This document shows positions 54,352 to 60,414 of a stretch of DNA of 64,000 nt, one piece after another. The stretch spans positions 62,001-126,000 of the forward strand of contig NZ_VOEI01000007.1 of the NCBI RefSeq assembly GCF_007846095.1. Direction: 5' to 3'. The stretch is from Mucilaginibacter achroorhodeus (GTDB lineage: Bacteria; Bacteroidota; Bacteroidia; Sphingobacteriales; Sphingobacteriaceae). Position numbers and translations under genes: made by a program. Within the stretch, counting starts at the first letter, position 1, and every line of letters starts with the position of its first letter. The notes beneath the pieces were generated by a model that saw only the letters and a program-made list of their open reading frames with translations, did no database searches and was not told the origin of the DNA.

Positions 54352-55548
54352 TTATAGTTGCGCGGTTTCTTTAGCAGGTAGCCTGCCTGGGTTTAACCAA
54401 TCACTGGTTTTATCATACAATAGCTGGAAAAGAGTACGGCGGGTCACAAAAAAGTTTGCCTGCAAGGTCATCCCTTTTTTGATATGACCGGCATAACCGT
54501 TCTTTAATTTCAGTTCGGTTTTATCCAGTAAACAGCGTACCTTAAAATAAGGTTGTTGTTTGCTGTCGGTAAATATATCATTGCTTACAGTGATTACTTT
54601 GCCGGTAAGCAGGCCCCATTGGTTATAATTGAAAGCATCAACCTGAAAATTTACTTTATTATCGGGTCTAATTAAGCCAACGTCTTTAGGTAATACGTAA
54701 ACTTCGGCGATCATGCCGTTATCCGGTGATATTTCAGCGATCACTTCATTGCCCGCTATTACACTGCCTGTTTGTACCCCTTTTAAGTTTTGTAAAGTGC
54801 CGCTTACTGGTGCGCGCAAAGTATACAAGTCTTTCTCCTGCTCAATGTATTTACCTTCTGACGCCAGTGAGCGCAGTTTGCTCTTTAGATTATTTAGATC
54901 GGCCTGCCATATACTGGCCTGATCATCATAAATAAGTTGTAGGGCGCTGAGTGCATTCTGATACTGCAGGTGTACTGCATCATACTCTGCTGCAGAAATA
55001 GCTTTGTTGCGAAACAGATAATCGTAACGGTTATTGTTTTTGCTTGCCAGCTCAAGTGTGGCTTTAGCGTCGCGGGCTTTTTGCAGTAGTAAAGCAAACT
55101 GCTGCCCATATAATGACGAGGCTAACTGAGGTTTCTTACTCCAGTTATTTTTTTGGGCCATATTGGTAAGCACTTCGAGGTCGGCTAACTGTGCGGTATA
55201 TTCGCCTTGCTGGGTGACAGCAGACTGCTGCTGTTCATTAATGGCAGCCGCAGTAAGCTTTACCAGTATCTGGCCTTTTGTGACCCGCATATTTTCTTTC
55301 AGGTTCATAGAATCTATCCGGCCGGATACAAGGGCTTTCAGATCTGTACGTTCTGTGGTTGATTTGATAGTGCCAAGGCTTTTTACGTTAATGTTTACCT
55401 TCACAAAAAATATGGCAGCGAAAGCCACCAGTACAAAGCCCAGTACCATTCTATATAAAATGTTACTTTTAGGATTATACTTCTGAAAATGAAATTCAGC
55501 CGTATTCGACATAAATTCAGCCGGAAATATCTTATCGTCAGTATCCAT
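54352..55548 (-). CDS. HlyD-family secretion adaptor
   Basis: A 398-residue inner-membrane adaptor with one membrane helix near the N-terminus (ILYRMVLGFVLVAFAAIFFV), a lipoyl half (DLKALVSGRIDSMNLKENMR), a long coiled-coil hairpin (residues of about 110-230) and the second lipoyl half (TLRAPVSGTLQNLKGVQTGS). It links the C39 ABC exporter to the TolC channel. It begins 131 bp downstream of the third precursor gene, from which it is separated by two hairpins. Confidence 0.92.
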   Translation of the reverse strand: MDTDDKIFPAEFMSNTAEFHFQKYNPKSNILYRMVLGFVLVAFAAIFFVKVNINVKSLGTIKSTTERTDLKALVSGRIDSMNLKENMRVTKGQILVKLTAAAINEQQQSAVTQQGEYTAQLADLEVLTNMAQKNNWSKKPQLASSLYGQQFALLLQKARDAKATLELASKNNNRYDYLFRNKAISAAEYDAVHLQYQNALSALQLIYDDQASIWQADLNNLKSKLRSLASEGKYIEQEKDLYTLRAPVSGTLQNLKGVQTGSVIAGNEVIAEISPDNGMIAEVYVLPKDVGLIRPDNKVNFQVDAFNYNQWGLLTGKVITVSNDIFTDSKQQPYFKVRCLLDKTELKLKNGYAGHIKKGMTLQANFFVTRRTLFQLLYDKTSDWLNPGRLPAKETAQL

Positions 55549-55582
55549 TCGCTATCAGCTATCGTTATCAATAAAGCAAAAA

Positions 55583-55603
55583 ACAGGTAAACTGTTTGCC
55601 TGT
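55583..55603 (-). repeat. Inverted repeat upstream of the HlyD gene
   Basis: ACAGGTAAAC and GTTTGCCTGT pair with one G-T wobble across a 1-nt centre, near-palindromic. It lies 35 bp upstream of the HlyD start. It may be an operator or a second terminator stem. Confidence 0.55.
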
Positions 55604-55616
55604 GCTATTAAAAGCA

Positions 55617-55645
55617 AAATGGGATAGTTTTAACCTATCCCATTT
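55617..55645 (-). terminator. Hairpin terminator after precursor gene 3
   Basis: Perfect 11-bp stem (AAATGGGATAG and CTATCCCATTT), 7-nt loop, 35 bp after the stop of the precursor at 55680. It would separate the abundant precursor transcript from the exporter genes. Confidence 0.85.
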
Positions 55646-55679
55646 AGTAATGTATATTTTTAAGCCCTTAATTAGCCTG

Positions 55680-55901
55680 TCAGTTGAACAATAAATTGAG
55701 ATCGGCTTCGATATTGTTACCTGCAGAAAGTTTGTAACTGCGTGAGTTATTGCCTTGTTGCCAGTTAAACTCTATACTTAGTAAAGAATCTGCGCTACTG
55801 CTTAAAGACATGCTCGCGCCGTGTGTAGCGCCGCCATTGATGGTAGCAATTTCGTCACTGTTTAATTCGCGCAGTTGGGTGCTATTTTTTTTCGCTGTCA
55901 T
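55680..55901 (-). CDS. Double-glycine-leader secreted peptide precursor
   Basis: A 73-residue precursor. The N-terminus RELNSDEIATINGG has the pattern of a double-glycine leader (hydrophobic residues at -4, -7 and -12, cleavage after Gly-Gly at about residue 24). The mature part of about 49 residues starts ATHGASMSLSSSADSLLSIE, has no Cys, is rich in Ser/Asn and ends in LNLLFN. It differs from the two paralogues upstream. The C39 exporter in the same direction is the likely processing enzyme. Function (bacteriocin, signal or adhesive peptide) is unknown. Confidence 0.8.
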   Translation of the reverse strand: MTAKKNSTQLRELNSDEIATINGGATHGASMSLSSSADSLLSIEFNWQQGNNSRSYKLSAGNNIEADLNLLFN

Positions 55902-55952
55902 GGCTATGCATTTAGTTAGTTTAAAGGCATGACATCATCATGCTGTAAAATA

Positions 55953-55979
55953 ACCGGGGCAACTTTCGCTGCCCCGGTA
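55953..55979 (-). terminator. Hairpin terminator after precursor gene 2
   Basis: Perfect 9-bp GC-rich stem (ACCGGGGCA and TGCCCCGGT), 9-nt loop, just after the stop at 55990. It lies between two precursor genes. Confidence 0.85.
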
Positions 55980-55989
55980 TAAATTAAAA

Positions 55990-56229
55990 TTACAAGCTGC
56001 TTGATCCTAAACCTAACAGGCCGCCCAGGCTTGAGGTAATGCCATTTCCTAATGAGAAAGAAGTGGCACTCTGCTGGTTGCCGTTTTGCTCATAGTTTTC
56101 ATACGACAATAAATTGCCGATGCCTAATGAGCCTAAAAGGCCGCCGTTAGCTGAAGAATTACTGTTTCCAAAAATTGATCCGCCGTTTACTTCCTGTAAC
56201 TCGGCAAGGTTCATTTCTTGCATTTTCAT
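55990..56229 (-). CDS. Double-glycine-leader peptide precursor, paralogue A
   Basis: A 79-residue precursor. The leader MKMQEMNLAELQEVNGG is a compact double-glycine leader of 17 residues. The mature part of about 62 residues is Gly/Ser/Asn/Leu-rich without Cys; it carries GLLGSLGIGNLLS, then SFSLGNGITSSLGGLLGLG. The first 22 residues are identical to paralogue B, the rest clearly related, so the two arose by tandem duplication. Each copy has the same 35-bp leader region before it and its own terminator-type hairpin after it. Confidence 0.82.
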   Translation of the reverse strand: MKMQEMNLAELQEVNGGSIFGNSNSSANGGLLGSLGIGNLLSYENYEQNGNQQSATSFSLGNGITSSLGGLLGLGSSSL

Positions 56230-56248
56230 AGTATTTGTATTTTAATTT

Positions 56249-56285
56249 TTGCCTACTCTGTTAAAAGGTTTTCGGCGTGCCCTTT
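56249..56285 (-). repeat. Conserved 5' region of precursor paralogue A
   Basis: About 35 bp shared with 56588-56622 (TTGCCTACTCTGTTAAA, one extra A here, then GGTTTTCGGCGTGCCCTT), located at matching distances upstream of the two paralogues. Candidate promoter, operator or translation control element, or simply part of the duplicated unit. Confidence 0.75.
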
Positions 56286-56292
56286 GATTTTA

Positions 56293-56310
56293 CCTCACTT
56301 TAATAAGTGA
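56293..56310 (-). terminator. Hairpin after precursor paralogue B
   Basis: Stem CTCACTT/AAGTGAG with a 4-nt loop, 19 bp downstream of the paralogue B stop; followed on the minus strand by GTAAAATC. Probable terminator, weaker than those after the other two precursor genes. Confidence 0.6.
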
Positions 56311-56328
56311 GCATTTGGTTTGCAACAA

Positions 56329-56568
56329 TTATATGCTGCTGGTACCTTTAGAGAAGATACCACCTAATGAAGTATCAATTCCATTACCTAACGAGAATGA
56401 CGATGCACTGTGCTGGTCACCATTCTGGCTTTCACTACCGAATGAAACAAGATTACCAATGCCCAGGCTGCCCAAAAGACCACCTTGGCTTGATGATGAA
56501 TTGTTTCCGAAGATCGATCCGCCGTTTACTTCCTGTAACTCGGCAAGGTTCATTTCTTGCATTTTCAT
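56329..56568 (-). CDS. Double-glycine-leader peptide precursor, paralogue B
   Basis: A 79-residue precursor, paralogue of the one at 55990-56229. Same leader (MKMQEMNLAELQEVNGG), mature part starting SIFGNNSSSSQGGLLGSLGI and containing SFSLGNGIDTSLGG, with changes concentrated in the middle and at the C-terminus. No Cys, so no disulfides. First precursor gene of the row of three. The C39 ABC exporter encoded 2 kb downstream is the expected processing and export machine. Confidence 0.82.
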   Translation of the reverse strand: MKMQEMNLAELQEVNGGSIFGNNSSSSQGGLLGSLGIGNLVSFGSESQNGDQHSASSFSLGNGIDTSLGGIFSKGTSSI

Positions 56569-56587
56569 AGTTCTAGATATTTAAATG

Positions 56588-56622
56588 TTGCCTACTCTGT
56601 TAAAGGTTTTCGGCGTGCCCTT
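56588..56622 (-). repeat. Conserved 5' region of precursor paralogue B
   Basis: Second copy of the 35-bp element at 56249-56285, lying 20 bp before the start of the first precursor gene. Confidence 0.75.
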
Positions 56623-57161
56623 GTGATAGTATTAACGGGAGTATTCGCGCCATAGATTTAATTATTGATTAAATAAACACAACTCAGGCGAATATCTTTA
56701 TAGCAAAACGAGGTGTTAAAAGAGTAAATCTTACGAGATTAATTTTATACGCGCGCCTTTGAGAAAGACGGGAAATCTGCTCAGAATGTAATAGCATTTA
56801 CACCATATGGTTGTTATTTTTTTCTTAACCAATACGTGTTTATATAAAGGGAAGCGTCTAAATTTCTTCGATTACGTGTTTTTTAAACGACAAATAATGC
56901 TTTTGAGACTCGTAATTCTTAAATAAATATCAAATCCGAGCTGATAAATAATCGTAAAGAAAGAGTTTAAGATTTTCAAAGCCAGTTTTGCGATTCGTAC
57001 GTGGGTTGGTAAACGGCGGGTAATAGTTGAGGGTGAGGCGCAGCCTTCCTTTCTTCAGAGGCGTGTTTCTGATAGTGACTATCATAGGTGTTGGCTTGTG
57101 ACCTGAAAATTAGGATTTTTCGAGATTATTACCCAAGTCAGGAAAGTTGACAGATTAAAAT
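56623..57161. other. Non-coding stretch upstream of the peptide genes
   Basis: About 540 bp without a credible gene. It should contain the promoter of the first precursor gene. A short palindrome (GATAGTGACTATC at about 57069-57081) is the only distinct motif I see; the AT-rich part resembles other gaps of the element. Confidence 0.45.
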
Positions 57162-57212
57162 AGAAATCCCCGAACGCTCGCCGCCGGGGATTTCAACCTA
57201 AACCTTATCACA
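57162..57212 (-). repeat. 51-bp exact repeat with hairpin, copy 2
   Basis: Identical to 48871-48921, in the same orientation, 8.3 kb apart. The weaker similarity continues for about 25 bp on the right (ACCAGTAGGTTTACCGGT against ACCGGTAGAATTACCGGT). The two copies flank the XRE, hydrolase and peptide export genes. Confidence 0.8.
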
Positions 57213-57410
57213 ATCAACCAGTAGGTTTACCGGTTGTGAAGGCGCAAGATAGGTAATTAATATTGCGACACTATCGTAATAGTAAGCATATTTATTATAG
57301 CAAATCTCCTTAAAAAATTTGCAGTCAATCATGTTGTACATCCTTTTGCCTATGTACAAAAGATGTTGTATAGTTAATCGGCGGTCAAGATTTATGACCA
57401 CCGATTTTTG

Positions 57411-57761
57411 TTATTTATTTCTGGCCTTAGATATAAGATAGTTAATCCGGCTTGTAGCCAATTCTTTTCTTGGTGAGCTACTTTTCCTTTCGATTAACTC
57501 ATCCAGATATCTAAAAACGACCTCTATATTTTTGTCCTAATTATCTAGCCTCTTCTTCATTATTTCCATGTCTAACATAATTTCCATTGTATCATTGAGC
57601 ATTTGCCGAAACCGGCTGAAAATCCTAACTATTTGAATATTGACCTGTATAGCTCTTTCACTATTTAAAATGCTTGACAACATCAACACGCCATGTTCTG
57701 TAAACACTTTGGGAAGCTTTCTTCTGCCTCCCCAACTTGAAGTCACAAATTGTGACATCAA
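57411..57761 (-). pseudogene. ORF6N-domain gene fragment with amber stop
   Basis: The frame reads SQFVTSSWGGRRKLPKVFTE, then HGVLMLSSILNSERAIQVNI, then a TAG at 57537-57539, and continues in the same frame with DKNIEVVFRYLDELIERKSS to a stop at 57411. Alignment with the intact neighbour (57786-58331) shows the TAG replaces a Gln codon and that the N-terminal third is missing. It is therefore a truncated and mutated second copy of the ORF6N gene. Confidence 0.8.
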
Positions 57762-57785
57762 AAAATTTCAAAAAGCAGTCTTAAA

Positions 57786-58331
57786 TTAGAGTTCATCGTC
57801 AGGTTTATATCCCATTCTTTTACGTGGTTTTAAGGTTTCCCTTTGTTCAATCAATTCATCTAAATATCTAAATACAATTTCCATATTTTTATCTTGGTTA
57901 TTCAGTTTTCCTTTTATTCGCTCGATTTGAAGCCAAAGTTCGCTTTGATCAGCTAAGGTTTCGCGCAGCTTTACAAACACATCAATAATTCTAATACTCA
58001 CATCAATAGCAATAGCGCTTTTCAGGACATTAGATAACATTAGCACCCCATGTTCAGTAAACACATAAGGTAGATACTTTGAATGCTCGCCTCTCTTTAA
58101 GGTCACATTTTGTGACCTTAAAGAATCATATTCCTCTTGTGTTAGTTCAAACATATAATGACTTGGAAATCTATTGAGATTCCGTTTCACCTGCTGTTTT
58201 AATTTTTTAGTTTCTGTACCATACAACTCCGCCAGATCACCATCCAACATCACTTTCAATCCCCTGATCAAATAGATTTTACTAATAATCAAATCATCGA
58301 TCAGCATTGGTTCGTTTTTCTTGTTATCCAT
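57786..58331 (-). CDS. ORF6N-domain DNA-binding protein
   Basis: A 181-residue protein. The ORF6N domain covers about residues 10-100: IYLIRGLKVMLDGDLAELYG, TKKLKQQVKRNLNRFPSHYM, FELTQEEYDSLRSQNVTLKR and LPYVFTEHGVLMLSNVLKSA. The C-terminal part is helical (LWLQIERIKGKLNNQDKNME). ORF6N/KilA-N proteins are common on phages and integrative elements and probably bind DNA; function is unsettled. It lies 27 bp downstream of the integrase gene on the same strand. Confidence 0.87.
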   Translation of the reverse strand: MDNKKNEPMLIDDLIISKIYLIRGLKVMLDGDLAELYGTETKKLKQQVKRNLNRFPSHYMFELTQEEYDSLRSQNVTLKRGEHSKYLPYVFTEHGVLMLSNVLKSAIAIDVSIRIIDVFVKLRETLADQSELWLQIERIKGKLNNQDKNMEIVFRYLDELIEQRETLKPRKRMGYKPDDEL

Positions 58332-58358
58332 TTTTGTTCGTTGTAACAGCTTTAATAA

Positions 58359-59603
58359 TTAAATCGATTGCTTTTGTAACCTGACTTTAGAAAGCTTAAG
58401 CTTTTTCCTAAGAGAGCGCATATCCTGACTCACTTTCACATCAAGAATTTTGGCATAATGCTGAGTTGTCTTTAAAACAGTGTGTCCGAGCATTTTGCTC
58501 ACAGTTTCAATAGGAACGCCGTTGGATAGCGTGACCGTAGTAGCGAAAGTATGTCGGGCCAGGTGGAAGGTCAAATGTTTACGAACATAACAAAGGTCAG
58601 CGATCTCCTTTAAATAGGCATTCATTTTCTGATTACTTAACACCGGCAGCACAATGTCTTTATGTTCGCACTGTGGATGATCTTTATACCTTGATAAGAC
58701 TTTCAATGCTTCGGGCAGTAGGGGAATTCGTGAACTTGTCTCCGTTTTCTGCCTTGTAGTAAATATCCATTGCTCTCCATCTATTCCGCGCCCAATCTCA
58801 CTTCTCTTCAATTTCTGAACATCGGCATAAGAAAGCCCTGTATAACAACAGAAAACAAAGATATCCCTGACCTGATCAAGGCGTTCAATTTCAAAGTCCT
58901 TAACCAAAATCCTGTCGAGTTCCTCCTGGGTAAGAAAGGTTCTTTCCTTTGCTTTCGCTGTAGACTTGAAATTTATGAAAGGGTTGGTGCTGATCCAGTT
59001 ATTTGCAATGCAGTGGTTGACGATCTTCTTCAGATGCTTGATATACTTTGCGGCAGATACGCCGCTGCATTTGCATGAAGACTTAAGATAATACTCGAAG
59101 TCCACAATGAACGCATGATTGAGGGCTTTGATCTCAATATCTGTTTTTCCAAAGTTGGCCTTCAAAAATCCTGAAAGATGTTTGACCGATGTATTATAAC
59201 CTTTAAGCGTGTTCGCCTCGAATCCGTTACCGATCAAATTTTGCATCCGTTTGTTATGTTCTTTAAAAATCTCCATCAGAAATCTGCTTTTATCAACATT
59301 ACCGGTGAATTGATTTTTGAGATTTTCAGCATTGATCACCTGGCCACTCTCCAGTAATATCTGGTGAGCATGCCGCATTTTAGTCTGTAAAGTATCCAGG
59401 AACGCGTTGAGCATCTTTGATTCTTCCTTATTTCCGATACATCGTCCGGCTTTGGAATTCCACCTTGAAATTTCGCACTCTCTACCGACTGAAATCTCTG
59501 ATCTTCTGCCACTTACAGTGACACGGAGATAGATGGGAATAGGACCCTTGGTCCATGTTTTTGACTTCTTTAAATAAAAAAGCAATGAGAATTTGTTGTA
59601 CAT
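58359..59603 (-). CDS. int: Tyrosine recombinase/integrase (Bacteroidota type)
   Basis: 414 residues from the ATG at 59603 (MYNKFSLLFYLKKSKTWTKG), where this family begins; an in-frame start at 59627 adds eight residues. An N-terminal arm-binding domain and SAM-like core domain precede the catalytic domain: FCCYTGLSYADVQKLKRSEI, HLARHTFATTVTL, LGHTVLKTTQHYAKI with the Tyr nucleophile. The position of the first catalytic Arg (TGLR in most relatives) holds Ser, as reported for CTnDOT integrase. It lies 250 bp from the 3' end of tRNA-Glu, the likely attachment site of the element. Confidence 0.93.
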   Translation of the reverse strand: MYNKFSLLFYLKKSKTWTKGPIPIYLRVTVSGRRSEISVGRECEISRWNSKAGRCIGNKEESKMLNAFLDTLQTKMRHAHQILLESGQVINAENLKNQFTGNVDKSRFLMEIFKEHNKRMQNLIGNGFEANTLKGYNTSVKHLSGFLKANFGKTDIEIKALNHAFIVDFEYYLKSSCKCSGVSAAKYIKHLKKIVNHCIANNWISTNPFINFKSTAKAKERTFLTQEELDRILVKDFEIERLDQVRDIFVFCCYTGLSYADVQKLKRSEIGRGIDGEQWIFTTRQKTETSSRIPLLPEALKVLSRYKDHPQCEHKDIVLPVLSNQKMNAYLKEIADLCYVRKHLTFHLARHTFATTVTLSNGVPIETVSKMLGHTVLKTTQHYAKILDVKVSQDMRSLRKKLKLSKVRLQKQSI

Positions 59604-59795
59604 AAACAAGCTTTTAAGGGTTAACAAATGTAAGCTTGCGATCGTGGGGCAACAAGATGTTTAATAATTGAATTAGCTGACATTCAATTAGTTAACATAA
59701 TTTCGGTGAGTCTTTACCTATTTATAATTCACTCTCCAACTCACTCTCTTTTTTGGTGAGTTTTATTGAATAAAATGGCATTTTGACGAAAACAA
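59604..59795. other. Right end of the element, with ACTCACC-type motifs
   Basis: 192 bp between the integrase start and the tRNA terminator. GGTGAGT (reverse of ACTCACC) occurs at 59705 and 59755. The same heptamer occurs at 39105, 39117 and 39661 in the opposite orientation near the left end. They may be integrase arm-type sites. Confidence 0.4.
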
Positions 59796-59828
59796 AAAAG
59801 GCTGCAAATGTTTGATTTGCAGCCTTTT
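59796..59828 (-). terminator. Hairpin terminator downstream of tRNA-Glu
   Basis: Perfect 14-bp stem (AAAAGGCTGCAAAT and ATTTGCAGCCTTTT) with a 5-nt loop, 24 bp after the tRNA 3' end. If the element model is right, it is element-borne and replaces the original terminator now at 38997-39030. Confidence 0.85.
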
Positions 59829-59852
59829 AGTGTGTTTTGATATTAATTTCAG

Positions 59853-59924
59853 TAGCCCGTAGGGGAATCGAACCCCTGTTTGAAGAATGAAAATCTCCTG
59901 TCCTAACCCCTAGACGAACGGGCC
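59853..59924 (-). tRNA. tRNA-Glu (anticodon UUC)
   Basis: 72-nt cloverleaf on the minus strand: acceptor stem GGCCCGT/ACGGGCT (first pair G-U), D arm with TCTAGGGGTTAGGA, anticodon stem GGAGA/TCTTC around loop TTTTCAT (anticodon TTC), T arm ACAGGGGTTCGATTCCCCT, discriminator A. CCA is not encoded. The 3' end is the likely integration site. Confidence 0.95.
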
Positions 59925-60131
59925 GTCTTTAAAGGTCAACGCTGTTAATTTCGTTTCCCTTATTTTGGGACTGCAAAGATATACGATTACTATTAAAATT
60001 AAAATATTTTTTTATAAAAAATTTAATGCGCTGATTTTCAGTTGTAAATTTTCTTATGCACAAACAAAAATTCACTTTAGTGAATTATAGAAGCTAATTG
60101 ATAAGCTATATTTATCACAAATATCCACCAA

Positions 60132-60413
60132 ATGAAAGCTATCTGGAACAACCAGGTTATTGCCGAAAGCAACGATACCATCGTAATTGAAAATAATCAT
60201 TACTTCCCTAAAGAAAGTGTAAAGCAAGAATACCTGCGCGAAAGCAACACGCATACCACATGCCCTTGGAAAGGTTTAGCATCATACTACAACCTTGAAG
60301 TTAACGGGCAACAAAATAAAGATGCGGCCTGGTACTATCCCGAACCAAGGGCTGCAGCAGCGCAAATTGCAGGTTATGTTGCTTTCTGGAAAGGGGTGAA
60401 AATAACCAACTAA
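60132..60413 (+). CDS. DUF427-family protein
   Basis: A 93-residue protein matching DUF427 throughout: MKAIWNNQVIAESNDTIVIE, NNHYFPKESVKQEYLRESNT, CPWKGLASYYNLEVNGQQNK and AAWYYPEPRAAAAQIAGYVA. The family has a small beta fold of unknown function, often near redox genes. Its stop is 1 bp before the start of the flavoprotein gene, so they form an operon. Confidence 0.92.
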   Translation: MKAIWNNQVIAESNDTIVIENNHYFPKESVKQEYLRESNTHTTCPWKGLASYYNLEVNGQQNKDAAWYYPEPRAAAAQIAGYVAFWKGVKITN

Positions 60414-60414
60414 T

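Larger units (their letters stand above)
39032..59868. mobile_element. Putative integrative mobilisable element at tRNA-Glu
   Basis: Limits are inferred from an exact 18-bp direct repeat of the tRNA-Glu 3' end (AGTAGCCCGTAGGGGAAT) at 39032-39049 and 59851-59868. The integrase gene lies beside the intact tRNA with its reading direction pointing into the element. Inside are mobilisation genes (47069, 47645), an excisionase-like gene (46182), two ORF6N-type genes, a peptide export module and an ECF regulon with a molybdoenzyme. No conjugation (tra) genes are seen, so transfer would depend on a helper. A degenerate tRNA-like copy at 44848 could mark an older junction, giving a 15-kb alternative. 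Confidence 0.55.

Noticed and set aside
57198..57401. 67-residue minus-strand frame next to the second 51-bp repeat
   Set aside because: It overlaps the structured repeat, has no family features, and copy 1 of the repeat has no equivalent frame.
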